Assembly (NCBI GenBank): GCA_026724425.1
Contig: JAIUCV010000011.1
Coordinates: forward strand, 6,283,501-6,347,500
DNA: 64,000 nt
Reading direction: 5' to 3'
Origin: Erythrophleum ivorense
Taxonomy: Eukaryota > Streptophyta > Magnoliopsida > Fabales > Fabaceae
The notes beneath the pieces are model-generated. The model saw nothing but the letters and a program-made list of their open reading frames with translations, did not search any database and was not told the origin of the DNA. Made by a program: the position numbers and the translations under genes. Each line of letters starts with the position of its first letter. The stretch's first letter is position 1. Below, piece after piece: positions 36,581-48,865 of the stretch.

Positions 36581-37656
36581 TCACTTATTGCATATTTATC
36601 TTTCGAAGATCCTATTGTCAAAAACTTGATTCTCGTATTTTTTTTCTACTGCTTATATATGCGGTTTGCTTGTTTTTTAAATTGAAAAAAAAAAAGGACA
36701 ACCGAAAAAATCTTAAATCATTCAAGGTTTTAAACTAATGATATGTTTGTCAACCTAATCCGTCCCATTTCACGTAGTTGGGTTGGGCAATTTTATGGGC
36801 AATTTCATTTTGACATTTTTATAAAGTCTGGTTTTGTATACAGAATGAAAAATAATGTAAATGGAAAAATAATAAAAAAAGTGAATTCATAAATGAAAAA
36901 TAATTCTTATATTATTATTTAAAAACTATATAAACTATTAAGTAATGATTATAAATATATAATAAATATTACATAAAATAAAATATAAAAATATTTCCTT
37001 TCTGTGATTTCAAGTATTTTGAATCTAACTAAACATTTTAAAATATACTGTGTGAGAAAAAAAAAAGTCCCACCTTGGATAATGTATACACAATGAACAT
37101 AATAATAGTATACCAAATGACTGCTATTTTTCATGTTTTGTCTGAGTAGAAATAAATCATTTTTGTCATCAAAAGGAATTACGCTTGCAAGAGTAATTCG
37201 CCCCTCAGCCGTAAGTTGTCGAGAAGTGGGGTCCTTTTTCATAAGCCAAAATGGGCTCATTCCCACTATTTCAGTACCTTCTTTTTGGTAGCCCAGGGAC
37301 CTCGGGCCTATTTGTCTATATCTTGGCCCATTCTTATTCAGCGCCTTCAATATCGCACGCATCACGTGCGAGTTGTATGAGTCAGCGAGTGCTGAGGGTG
37401 TAAGTAACCAAGCGTACGTTGCACGTGGCAAGTGCGGAACATAAAGCAACGACACTAGACAATTACACGGCCACCCTCCTGCCCCAGAACCAGGAGGTGT
37501 CTTGGAGTACCGACTGTATTAATAACATAAAACGACGACTGTTGCTTCCCTGACATCATTTTGTTTTGCCGAATGTACCACCGAAAGAAAAAAGAAACCA
37601 CCTTGCCACTCTCCACCACCATCCCCAGCCTCGCGAAGAGGTTTCCATTACCCACA
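36581..37656. other. Upstream region of the first DUF604 gene
   Basis: AT-rich to 37070, then more balanced from 37150 onward, where the promoter and leader of the DUF604 gene should lie. An open frame on the minus strand (36949-37455) matches no family. I call no other gene. Confidence 0.45.
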
Positions 37657-40019
37657 ATGCCCTCCAACTTCCTCAGAACACCAAACTTAGTTCCTCTCAA
37701 CTTCAAATCCTTCCTCTTGATCCTCTCCCTCCTTCTCAACCTCTACCTCCTCCTCTACCACTGGCCCTCCTTCGCCCCTCCTTCCCCCGTCATCTCACGC
37801 GACAACGTTTCGCCCACCACGCGCCGCCACCTTGTCTTCGCTATCGCCTCGTCGTCTCTGTCTTGGCCCAAAAGGAGACCCTATGTCCGCCTCTGGTATT
37901 CCCCCAATTCCACTCGAGCATTTGCTTTCTTGGACGCCCCCGTCGTGAATGACTCCTCTTTCTTGCCCGATGTTCCGCCGGTGGTGATCTCCGCCGACAC
38001 CTCGAAGTTCCCGTACACCTTCAAAAGAGGGCTCCGATCGGCGATTCGCGTTGCGCGCGTGGTTAAGGAAGTGGTTGATCGGAATGAACCGGATGTGAGG
38101 TGGTATGTGTTTGGTGATGATGATACGGTGTTTTTTGTGGACAATTTGGTCAAAACTCTGTCGAAATACGATCACGATAGGTGGTTCTATATAGGGAGCA
38201 ATTCAGAGAGCTACGAGCAGAATGTAAAGAATTCCTTTGATATGGCATTTGGTGGTGGTGGTTTTGCCATTAGCCACTCGCTTGCTAGGGTTTTAGCTAG
38301 GGTTTTGGACTCGTGTTTGAGGAGGTATGCGCATTTATATGGAAGCGATGCGAGGATTTATTCTTGTGTGGCTGAGCTCGGTGTTGGGTTAACTCACGAA
38401 CCTGGGTTCCATCAGGTGAAAATTGATTACTTTCTTTCATTCGCTATTATTTGTCTGGTACATAGTTCACTTTGGTATTTGTTGTTGAAAAGAAGAAATG
38501 TGTTGGATAAAATTGGTTGTGCTCTTCATTATTCCGATGTTTAAAACCCATTTTGGTACTCCCCAGATGACCCTGAAATCACTTTGTTACTCCGACGCTT
38601 GATTTTGTTTCAACCCTATAGAATACTTACTCCTTAGTAGATTGTTTAGTATCATTTTACTACCTTTGGAAGGATGAAATTCGAACCAAAATCAGTAGTA
38701 AAGTGATACAAAATGTCTTTGGTGGAGCCAATTGTTTATGAGTTATCTTTGGAGGACCAAAATGGGACTTTACTCATTATGAAAATAATCTGGCTTTGGC
38801 AGCGACTAATTGATATGTGTTGTTTTCCTTCTCACTTAGAGTTGTTCTTTGGTTAACTAAGTGATGCAAGTATTCTTTCTGTTCTTTGTGTTAAAGGTTC
38901 TGCATAGCCTAACTATTATTCCTTTGTTGGTGTTAATGATTTGAATTTTATCATGTAAGAGATTTATTTTATATATATATATATATATATGTTGTCTCTT
39001 GTGCACATTTGAGGTCTGCAAGTGATTTTATTGCTTCTAAGATTTTCTCTGTTTGCTTCTCTAGCACCTTCGTGAAATATTGTTAACATGCGCTTGAGTG
39101 TGTTGTTGCGGTTTAACTTCTACTTTTTTCTGGATTTCATTTGGGCTGCTTGACTTCATTAAATTCACTATAAGTCTTCACTATAAGTCATGCAAATTAA
39201 GTGACAAACTTTATGGTAATGACTATCTATACATTTACTTCTACGCCAGGTAGACATGAGGGGGAATTTGTTAGGGATGTTGGCTGCACATCCATTATCT
39301 CCATTGTTGTCCCTTCATCACTTGGAGATAGTGGAACCTCTCTTCCCTGACATGAACAAAACACAAGCTTTGAAGCATCTTTTTACAGCAGCAAATGTTG
39401 ATCCTGATAGGATCTTGCAGCAAGCTGTCTGCTATGACCGATCAAACTTATTGACTTTTTCAGTTTCATGGGGTCTTGCTATCCAGGTTTTTCAAGGCAA
39501 CGAATTTCTCCCTGATATTCTTTCAGTGCAGAGAACGTTTACGCCATGGAGCAGGGGTAGAAATGTTGATGCCCACTTTATGTTTAACTTGAGAGACTAT
39601 CCTAAAGATCCATGTAGAAGGCCTTCTGTCTTTTTCCTGGAAAGTGTTACAACTAATAAAAGGGGCATTTGGACCAATTACACCAGACATGTCGTTGGGC
39701 ACTGTTTTGAATCAAACCCTATAAAGCAGCTGAAACAGATTGGAGTTTTTGCAAGGAAGCTAGAGCTTGATACTGAGCAGGTAATGCTAAAATAATTCTT
39801 ATAAGTGCCTGGTTTGAAATTCACAAAATTATTTGCTTACCACGTCTTCATTTTGATTCTAGTTATTTGAGTTACTGTTGCCACTTGCCATATTGTGTTT
39901 TGTTACAGATGAAAGCCCCTCGCCGTCAGTGCTGCAATGTCGTGCCAACTTCTAGTGAATCAATGATCATTCATATTAGACAGTGTGGAACTGATGAACT
40001 AATCTCCATGCAATACTAG
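37657..40019 (+). CDS. DUF604 glycosyltransferase-like membrane protein, copy 1
   Basis: Three exons join in frame: 37657-38415, 39250-39780 and 39909-40019, giving 466 aa. An N-terminal membrane segment (about residues 18-37, LLILSLLLNLYLLLY) predicts a type II Golgi protein. The DUF604/fringe-like domain follows, with RHLVFAIASS, a WYVFGDDDTVFF motif holding the DxD metal site (Asp154-156), a GGGGFAIS loop, YGSDARIYSC and GVGLTHEPGFHQ. The last exon carries the conserved PRRQCCNV end. DUF604 proteins are distant relatives of family GT31 beta-1,3-glycosyltransferases; substrate and product are unknown. The chosen ATG has A at -3 and puts the membrane segment at the same depth as in copy 2. 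An upstream in-frame ATG at 37573 would add 28 residues. Copy 2 follows in tandem. Confidence 0.9.
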
Positions 40020-42474
40020 CATTCCTTTTTGGGAGTTGTCACACTCAGGCTCCAGATATTTTGCGACCTGTGAGTTTGGAGGCGTGCGATCCATCTTGAA
40101 GTTAAACTGGTACAAGGTGAATGCTTGTTCTTAAGGTTACCTTGAAAATTTAAAAATGATTGTTGCTTGTAGAAATTACATGGTTTCTTCTACCCTTTAT
40201 CATATCTAAATTTCAGTGGATGATAAATATCTTTGAGTAAATTATGCTAATCTCCCTTGAGATTTGACTAAATTACACTTGATAAGTTTGAAAAATTATA
40301 CTCGGGTCTCTTGATATTTTGATATATGTTATAGAAACTTACCCTACAATTTATTTTTTGTCAAAGAAATTAATTTTCTGTACAATATAAGATTGTAATT
40401 TTACTTTTAATATAGTAGTAAAAGGTACAATATAAGACTGTGATTTTATTCCTAATATAGTAGTAAAGATAGTTAAGCTGATACTAAGCTTTAACATGAG
40501 ATTGTAATTTTACTTTTAACATAATCATAATGACGGTTTAAAAATTTTATTTTTGGAAGAAACACATATTGTGTAAAAAATTATTTTCATTGAAAAAAAT
40601 AAATTGAAAGGAAGTCGAGTATAATTTTTAAAACAATAGAAGTGTCAGGTGTAATTTAACCAAACCTTAGGGGAGGTTAGTGTTATTTACTCTATTATTT
40701 TTTCTGGAACTCCTAAATAATTATAATCAAACCATTTTTTGGGGTATATTTATGATATTTATCCATGGATAAATACCACTTTGAGGGGTAAGAGATATGC
40801 AGACTCATTTAATAATTCAAAAATTTTAACTTCTTTTCTTTTCTTTCTTTCTTTAGCCCTCAGCCAATCCTAATTTGTTTGTGTTTGAAGTGAAACGTTA
40901 TTGTGAGGCTTGCTTTTTCTGATGTCCATTTTCCTTGTCCTCTTTATAGAAGAAGACTATTTATTTGAAGAAGGAGAAAAGATTATGGTGAAGGCGATAG
41001 ATTATAGGCAGTCCTTTTGCCCAGCAAGTAATAAATCTCTTGCAACTTGCCACAGTTACCTGGCCTGTTTACTACTTGGCTCCTTGCAATTTTTCCTTGC
41101 TAAGCTTTCCAAATGGTTTATTTCGCTGCACTTGTACATTTTATAGCATACTTTTCTCCACTTTTGATGCTTGAAACTTGTGAAGAAGCACCGCGTAGTT
41201 TGGAATGACGTGTTCAGCCAGACAACCAAGGACTGTTTTTAGATTTTCACTAGAATGTGATTTTATTGAGGATTATGACCCAAAACTGGCTATGTGGATG
41301 TATGCAAACTCGTGAGTAGTCTGTACAAAAAAAAAATTGTATTTTGACCTTAAATTAAGCATAGAATCAGTTTGACGCATTTATAGAATTTAACAGTTAG
41401 CACTGTTTCCATCATTCCCATTCAAGAGAAATGGTATTTCCACACCATCTTACGTTTAATTCTAAGAGGTGTGCAAGAAATGTATTCGATGGCAGTGTGA
41501 AAATCACGTTTACTCTTTATATAAAGATTTGCTTATTGGATCGCTCAACTTTGATCTAGATCCTGGCAATTAAAATGTAGATTACCAGTACTTGGTATTA
41601 CACGTTTATTTGGATGCATATTCATACGAGCCACATTTTCCAACCTATGATGATTTGTCGTCAGGCACTTTCTTAGATTAAAAAACATGGCAGGTGTGAA
41701 GGGTGGGTAACAAGCGGTATACAGGGCGCCTGAGTCCCTTTCTCACTTTGCGTGTTAAGCTGGACAAAAGCAAAAAGTAAGTTCTAACACGCCTTGACAA
41801 GTTATTTGCCTGAGAATCATTCTCGACCAGGATTAAAAGGGAGGCAAACCCTCCTGCCCATGGCGACGGATTAAGCAGCAGCTTCTTCAGATCTACCGTC
41901 CCTCATGCATCCACAACTACACGTGCAACGTGTCCCTCTTCATTCCCCATCCTCAAGGGCGACATCCACGGCCCAAAGGGCTGCGGCGACACTTGCTCAC
42001 ATATAATTGAACCAGCCATTCTGAATTTGGTCGTGGCTGTCACGATTCTTATTTTTCAATGAAAAATTGTATCCTTTTGAAGTTTGAGGAGAACAGACGA
42101 ATTAAATACGGTTTTGTTATGCCCATTTGTATCTATCTCTTGTCATTGTCAAAAGCATTGACCTTTGCTTGACAGGTGGCCTTCCTCTTTGTTTCTCCCC
42201 AACCTCACCCATTTTCTTTCCTGTTGGTTGACTTGAATGAGTCTAATGACCTTGGCCAACCTTCAATTCTGATTCGTGAGGGCATGGGAAGTGACCAAAC
42301 CTTTGTATACACATGGAGAAGTAACTAACTTAGACCGTCAAAGTTTGCTGCTTTCTTACGCCGTGGATCGCGGCCGCACTTTGTTTAATTATAAAGCTCA
42401 AATACGTCTGAATACTTTCTCACACAGCACAACCAATTGCCCTCTGCAGAATTACATCCATTTTCCTTGTTAAT
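40020..42474. other. Spacer between the two DUF604 genes
   Basis: It holds the 3' UTR of copy 1, a TIR element at 40235-40692 (listed separately) and the promoter of copy 2. The open frame at 40910-41146 matches no family and lies in a T-rich stretch. No further gene was found. Confidence 0.5.
40235..40692. mobile_element. Non-autonomous TIR element downstream of DUF604 copy 1
   Basis: The two ends are inverted repeats of about 80 bp. The left begins GAGTAAATTATGCTAATCTC; the right, reversed and complemented, begins GAGTAAATAACACTAACCTC. Both go on to TAAATTACAC and AAAATTATACTCG. The 458-bp element has no coding capacity. Its ends resemble common plant Mutator-like MITEs. I found no clean target duplication. 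Confidence 0.68.
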
Positions 42475-44250
42475 ATGCAGCTTCTTAACAAACCCACCAA
42501 AACCCAGTCTCTGATAAGCTTCATTTTGGTCTTGTCTTCATTTGGTGCCGTTTATCTTCTCGTATCATTACTAGTTGTTCGTACTTCCAAGCTATTACAT
42601 GTACATTCTTCCTCACAAGATGTGGCCGCGCAGACGTCACTTGATCATCTTGTGTTTGGAATTGCGTCAAGCAAGAATTCATGGCCTAAGCGCAAGGAGT
42701 ATGTGAAGCTCTGGTGGAAACCCAATCAGATGAGGGGATGTGTATTTGTGGATAGCCTTTTAGCTGAAGACCAAGCTAATAATGCCAGTTCTTCTCTTCC
42801 TCCTCTCTGCGTTTCCGAGGACACTTCGCGATTTCGTTACACTTACCGGGGTGGATCCCGGTCGGCAATCCGCGTGGCACGTGTTGTTGCAGAGACTGTT
42901 GCCCTGAATCATTCTGATGTGAGATGGTATGTGTTTGGGGATGATGACACGGTTTTCTTTCCAGAGAATTTGGTGAGGACTCTCTCCAAGTATGATCATG
43001 AACTTTGGTACTATATTGGCACGCACTCAGAGAGTTACGAACAGAACCGATTCTTTGGCTTTGGAATGGCTTTCGGTGGAGCAGGTTTCGCCATAAGTTC
43101 CTCTCTAGCAAAGGTTTTAGCTAAGGTTTTTGATTCATGCATAGAAAGGTACCCACATCTGTATGGAAGTGATGGTAGGGTGTACTCTTGCTTGGCTGAG
43201 CTCGGCGTTGGATTAACCCATGAACCTGGTTTTCACCAGGTAACATCTTAAATTGTATCTGGATTCTAGTTTGTTTGTCTTGTTATGGGGCCATGTATAT
43301 ACGTGTTTCTCAAATTATGAGAAATGTTTCCTTTTTCTCCCCTTTATCGTCCTCACTAATTCCCCCGTTTTGTGGTTGAGATTGGACCAGGTTGATTTGC
43401 AGGGAAATATGTTTGGTCTATTGGCTGCGCACCCAATGACACCCTTGTTATCTCTCCATCACATGGATTACACAGACCCTATCTTTCCTAACATGACAAG
43501 AACACAAGCTCTACGACATTTATTTGAGGCTGTTAATGTTGATTCCCAGAGGATCCTACAACAAACAGTTTGTTATGACAGGTGGTTTTCATGGACAATC
43601 TCGGTTTCATGGGGCTATGCTGTTCAGGTATTCCCGAACCATATGTTCTTATCTGATGCTCTGAACGTGCAACAAACATTCAAGCAGTGGAAGAAGGGGA
43701 ACGTTTTTGCAGGAGCCTATACTTTTAACAAAAGAGAACTTCACCCTGACCCATGCAAAAGACCCTCCATCTTTTATCTAGACGGTGTGTCTTCTGGCGA
43801 GGAAGGAATCATAAGTCACTACAGAAAACATTATCAAAATTGCTCGTACGACTCTGCTTCACCGAAGAAACTGGAAGCGATCAAAGTGGTTACAAATAAG
43901 CTAGAGCTCGGCATGAAACAGGTGTAGTATGAGACAATGGTTTTTCTTCAAAAAATACTTAGGAACCATATAATGCGCTGTTAGAAACACATCAAAGTAA
44001 CACATGCTTGAGTGAGTTTTTATTAGCTTATTGTAACTTTAGTAGTCTCTCCCCCCCCCCCCCCCCCCCCTGGGGCTATTAGGAGGATGACTTAAATTGG
44101 TGATAATAGCTCTGATTTCTCCTGTTCTTTTGTATTCAGTTGCAGGCTCCAAGAAGGCAGTGCTGTGATGTGTTGCCCTCTACGGCTCGTGAGTTGATGG
44201 AAGTTGCAATCAGAGAATGCAAAGACGAAGAATTGATTTACATGCATTGA
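42475..44250 (+). CDS. DUF604 glycosyltransferase-like membrane protein, copy 2
   Basis: Three exons join in frame: 42475-43239, 43391-43921 and 44140-44250, giving 468 aa. Exons 2 and 3 have exactly the same lengths as in copy 1 (531 and 111 nt), and the splice phases agree. The membrane segment is at about residues 13-35. The DxD site is WYVFGDDDTVFF (Asp156-158), followed by GGAGFAIS, YGSDGRVYSC and GVGLTHEPGFHQ; the end is PRRQCCDV. The role is as for copy 1: a probable Golgi glycosyltransferase of unknown substrate. The introns are much shorter than in copy 1 (151 and 218 bp against 834 and 128). The second intron contains a long C run. A possible polyadenylation signal AATAAA is at 44262-44267. 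There are no breaks in the frame, so both copies look functional. Confidence 0.92.
44050..44070. repeat. Poly-C tract in the last intron of DUF604 copy 2
   Basis: About twenty consecutive C on the plus strand follow a short CT run in the 218-bp intron upstream of the last exon. C-runs this long are rare in AT-rich plant introns and are prone to length change and sequencing error, so the exact length is unreliable. Confidence 0.85.
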
Positions 44251-46234
44251 CAGAAGCGCAAAATAAAGCACTGTTGATACGAACAAGAAAAAGGCATCAT
44301 TGAAGGACATGATTATAAGGAAATGTCCACAGATGCTTGTAGAGATATCATCAATCCAGAATTCCATAGATGCTGGGAGAGTTACTAGTTTACTCGACTC
44401 TTGACGCACTAATAGCAAACGAGGCAATATTCCAAGGATACTAGGAAGCAAATGCAAGTTGTACTTTCGAAGGTTAATTAGCATTACTTTTTGTCAAGTT
44501 ATAGATAAATAAATTCAATATTGGATTTATAGTCTGCTTGGTTTTACTAAAAATATGTAAGAACTTAATACTCTGCAGCTGCAGGCATCTTTAAACAGAG
44601 AACTTGAGTTGACACTTGACCTCGTCTCATGGTTCATAGTCTAATGCCCCTAAACGTCTGTGTTGGCAGCTTCGATGACAGAACAAGCGTTCAGACGTTT
44701 GCGTCATGTGTAATTCTCGGTCCTTTCTGTTGATTGTTAATGTTCGTAGTTTTCAATATTAATCAAGACTGCAATTCTATTGCGGTCCTCTGTGGAAGTT
44801 GTAGAAGTTTTCGTTAATCTAGGGACGGTACTCTGCCATTGGTTAAATCTAATAACTTGTTCAACTCCCCTCCAGTATTTTAAATAAGTCCTTTGTCATT
44901 CCGCGTACTTTGTATTTTTTTTTATATGGGATAAATTTTATTTTGACCTTTCAAATTTTTAAATCATTTTAGTCAAATTCTTATAATATTTCAAATAAGT
45001 TTTTCTTTATATTTCAATTACCATTGATTTATTTGTCAATGTTTTCTGCCCACAACTAATTTATTTTGTATTATTGATAAGCATTATTCCTAATTTCATA
45101 CTTGAATTGTTATTTAAGATACATAAAATTATTTAAGATATATCCAGTGTTAAACCAAATATAATTTTTTATTCAAATTTCTATGTGCAGTAAACTATTA
45201 GAGTGTGTACTAAACTAGTACGGTATTGTATGTTTCATTACTTTTTATTTTAGTCTTTCTTAGTTTTCATTTTTTTTAATTGTCTTCTTTGTTATATTTT
45301 TCTTTCTTTCAAAACAATAAAAAAATTTAAAATCCATTTTTTTTCTTTGTATTGACGTAAGAAATACACATTGGATATTTTTTTAATTACATTTATTTAT
45401 AAAAAAATCGAATGATTTTCTTATTATATTTATTAATATTTGAAATCATAAATTAAAAATATATGAAAAATTGAAATTAAAAATTTTCTTGTTTTTTAAA
45501 AAATTAATAGGATGCGTCCTATTTAAGGACACATCATTTAAAAAAAGAAATAGGACGTGTCCTTAAAAGAAAAAGTACAGTTGCAACATTTGGGGTGAAT
45601 GAAATTGGTGACTCGAGATTTCATTTAATGATTATCTTCTTGATAGTAATGCAGTTACAAAGCCTAAATTTTTCACTCCAAAATCAATGACTTGTATGTA
45701 ATTGTAGCGATTGAAACAAATATTGGTTAACATTACTTTTTCTTCAAGGATGTAAATACACTACCAATATACAAAAGTAGAAGCATTTCAATACAAATAT
45801 TTTGTTCCTATTATTAAATTTTAATAATTATTTATCTTAAATTTGAATCTCATGGCAAGATTAGATGGGTAGAAGTAATTCTCCGAATAATAGATTGAAT
45901 GATTCATTGTTATTCCTTTCTATAAGAATTCACAGATTGACTACTGAGCAGATATAGCAGATTGGTGGAGATAAAAGCAATCAACAATGTTATCCCTTTT
46001 TAAATTTATGTTAAATTCTACTTCTATATGAAAATGATCTTCCATTCATGTCCTTGAATGGTATTCAAGGTCTTCAACAAACTTGGTGAGATTCAATAAA
46101 ATAAAATGCATAGACTAACCATGGACTGATCAACAAGGATGAAGATTATTAATGGACCCGCAATCAATTTGTAACGTCAAAAGTATTGATATGAATCAAA
46201 ATATTTGTAACCCATACTTCCAAGCTCAATATCA
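44251..46234. other. Intergenic stretch
   Basis: The 3' flank of DUF604 copy 2, then AT-rich sequence. A small hairpin of the type GGATGCGTCCTATTTAAGGACACATC and its neighbour AGGACGTGTCCTT lies at about 45511-45565. The antisense open frame at 44092-44484 overlaps the last DUF604 exon and is a shadow. No gene was found. Confidence 0.5.
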
Positions 46235-46941
46235 ATGGCTTTCTTAAAACTCTCAGTTTTTCTTTGATAATAACATTTCTTCTTTGTTCCAAAACTGTTG
46301 TTGGTGAGGTCCACCCCTACCATGTCTACTTGAACTCATCAGAGCAGTGCACTAGCAGTAGTTCATATATACCACTCAAGTCTTTACGAGCTTATGAGTT
46401 ACTTTCCTACCAAACACCTCCCACGGGCTTTGCAATGGGCTCCAATGGTGAAGGCCCAGACCGGGCTCGCCCTTTGGCACACAGGTTCCAGAGCCTCAAA
46501 CTGCACCCCAGTGTCTTAACAATAAGTTTGGATTGTCTCTGTTTGTTAAAAAAAAAAAAGAATTATTTTAAATAAATCTTAGTCGTCCAGAATATTTAAA
46601 AAACAAACAAACTATATTAAAAAAAAACCTTTTAGATCATTTAAATGATTAGAATTTGCTTAATATATATATATATATATATATATATTTTACAGCAGAC
46701 AATCCGACCAAACTCTGTCCCTACTCCAAAGAAACTGCCAGTGTGGTACAAACACTGTCAGTTGAAACAGTTATTTTTCAGTCTTGACCATGAAAACTGG
46801 TACTTACGAACAGGGAGTGAGAGTGAGAGCTTGAGTGATCCGTCGAAGTTTGATAAAAGTGCAATAAATTTTTTCAACAAATTGACAGAGGAAGCTTATG
46901 GGAAGCCAGAAATGTTAGCTATGAGACGTCAGAGAAACTAA
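46235..46941 (+). pseudogene. Broken DUF26 cysteine-rich secretory protein gene
   Basis: An ATG at 46235 opens a signal-peptide-like start (MAFLKLSVFL) that stops at once. The hydrophobic stretch resumes in another frame (IITFLLCSKTVVGE), followed by TPPTGFAMGSNGEGPD, which matches the start of a DUF26 domain (compare TPITGFGLASIG in the intact gene at 61590). The C-X8-C-X2-C core is missing. After an AT-repeat stretch (46661-46688) a second block resembles the end of the domain and the linker (FDKSAINFFNKLTEEAYGKP), then stops. The order of parts shows one decayed gene. It may derive from the same family as the intact copy 15 kb to the right. Confidence 0.72.
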
Positions 46942-47484
46942 CTGGGTCAATCGACTCAGCGCCCCAGAGACCGTTTAAAGGAATCTGGTAAGAGTTGCTT
47001 TAGTAAATCTATCTCAACAATCCCCAGGTGCTGTTAATTATGGGAACATAAATGTATGGTTTTATAGTGGAACTTGCGACGTACGGTATATGGTTGTGTC
47101 ACCCGGTGATTAATCACTAGCGTTTGATTCTGTCTAGGTGTCCGGAGAAAGAAGAAAAAAACAGGAGAAGGAGAGAAAGTCATAAGGTGTTTAGTGCTAC
47201 AAACACCTTACGTACTGGGTTGGAGGCTAGTTTCTTGTTTCGTTCGAGCTTTTCTGACATTTGAATAGAGTCTTATGGTACGACGAGAAAAGAAAAAAAG
47301 AAAGTCTTATACCTTGGGTTGATGTTCAACACCAAGTCTAATAAATAGAATAAGAACAGTGTTAGAAGTCTGTCACGCCATGGCATTGTCTCTGTGCCAT
47401 ACAAGTTTTTTTCTGTTTTATATTTGCATGGTTCCTTTTATTAGAAAATTGCATACCGCGCGGCACAAAGATCGAACTCGAATC
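46942..47484. other. Flank of the DUF26 pseudogene
   Basis: About 540 bp without an open frame or recognised repeat. It may include further decayed downstream sequence of the DUF26 gene, but I could not recognise it. Confidence 0.4.
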
Positions 47485-47775
47485 CTCTGCGCATAGGTTG
47501 GGATGTGCACAGTATGCGCATCCCAATCTGGACCATCTAGATTAGATTTGGACGGTCCATATTTTATAAAAATAATTTTTTATCTTTTATGCAAAAAAAA
47601 TATTTTTCAAATGCCTTTCAGTTATAAAAATGGTTTTATTTTTCATTTTTCATCTTATGATATTAAAAAAATTTTAAAATTTTAAAAAAAATTATATGAA
47701 ATCTGGGCCGTCCAGATCACATCTGGGCCCAGATGGATGCGCACAGCCTGCGCATCCATGGGATGCGCACAGGAT
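47485..47775. mobile_element. Foldback MITE with GC-rich ends
   Basis: The arms pair with each other. GATGTGCACAGTATGCGCATCC and TCTAGATTAGATTTGGACGG on the left match GGATGCGCACAGCCTGCGCATCC and CCGTCCAGATCACATCTGGG on the right, read on the opposite strand. The loop is A/T only (about 47560-47700). It is about 290 bp and non-coding. The arms are much richer in GC than the surroundings. No target duplication was identified. Confidence 0.62.
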
Positions 47776-47825
47776 CCAGACAGCACAAAGATCCATTGCA
47801 GCCAGAAGATTTATTGCACTCGTGC

Positions 47826-48105
47826 AGTAATGTTATTTTGATGTTTTTTAACCTTTTTTGTTGGGTTTAGGTTTAAAGTTTATTAGGAAAAATAAAAATT
47901 TTGAATTATAAAAAAATATATTTTATAAATTTTTATTGTGAAAAAAAACTATACTTTAAAAATTTTAATAGTACTATATAGTTAAAATTTGTAAAGTATA
48001 ATTTTCAATCTTCATAATTATAATTTTTATTTTTTTTCATTAAATCTTAAATCCAAACTTAAAAAAATAAAAGAAAATAAAAAAATTGAAAAAATGACAT
48101 TACTA
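47826..48105. mobile_element. AT-rich foldback MITE
   Basis: Ends AGTAATGTTATTTT (left) and AGTAATGTCATTTTTT (right, complemented) start inverted arms that extend inward for over 100 bp through GGTTTAGGTTTAAAGTTTAT / AGTTTGGATTTAAGATTTAA and AATAAAAATT. It lies just right of the GC-ended MITE. There is no coding capacity. The target duplication is unclear. Confidence 0.55.
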
Positions 48106-48821
48106 CATCCCCAATAACACGTGGATTCTCTGCGCATCTCAGGGAGAAATGCACCGCACTCAAATTTTGGGTTGTTTAGGTTTTGATTTTATTATTTTAT
48201 TATTTTTTCATTTATAAAAAAGTAGAACATAGAATGAAAATAATATTTTAACTCTCAACTTAAAAAAAAGTTTGATAATTAAAAAAATTAAATCATTCAA
48301 ATCAAATCTGTATAATCTAAATTTAAGGCTCATATTTGAAATGCAGAGAATCTACATTCTCTTACAATAGGGGATCCGGATTCATAGAGCTTGTTTGTCA
48401 TAACATTACCTTTTCTCCTTGTTGTTTGCTTATAAAAATATTTTGATTAATTTACTTTTAATTAAAAAATTTATACGAAACTTTTTAATGAACACACTGT
48501 CTACCACGGAAACTGAACAATAGGTTAAATTAATCATTTAATGACATAAAGACACATCAAAAGTGAATTTTAATGAAAAGCTTTTAACATAATTATATGT
48601 TCATTGATAATTAATTTAATTTATTAAATTTTTATAAATTAAATCTATTATTTAAAAAATGTTGACTTAAATATACTTTTAGCCCTTCTAGTTTTATAAA
48701 AATTTAAATTCATGGTCTTTTTGTTCTAAAATTAAATAATGTTGTTTTCCTATTTTTAGGTTACAATGGGACAATTAAATATAGATCTTAAAAGATTATT
48801 ACGGGACAACAGAAAAAAAAA

Positions 48822-48865
<44 letters not shown>

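Noticed and set aside
37795..38175. 126-codon minus-strand open frame inside DUF604 copy 1
   Set aside because: It is antisense to a well-supported exon and is caused by the coding strand's composition.
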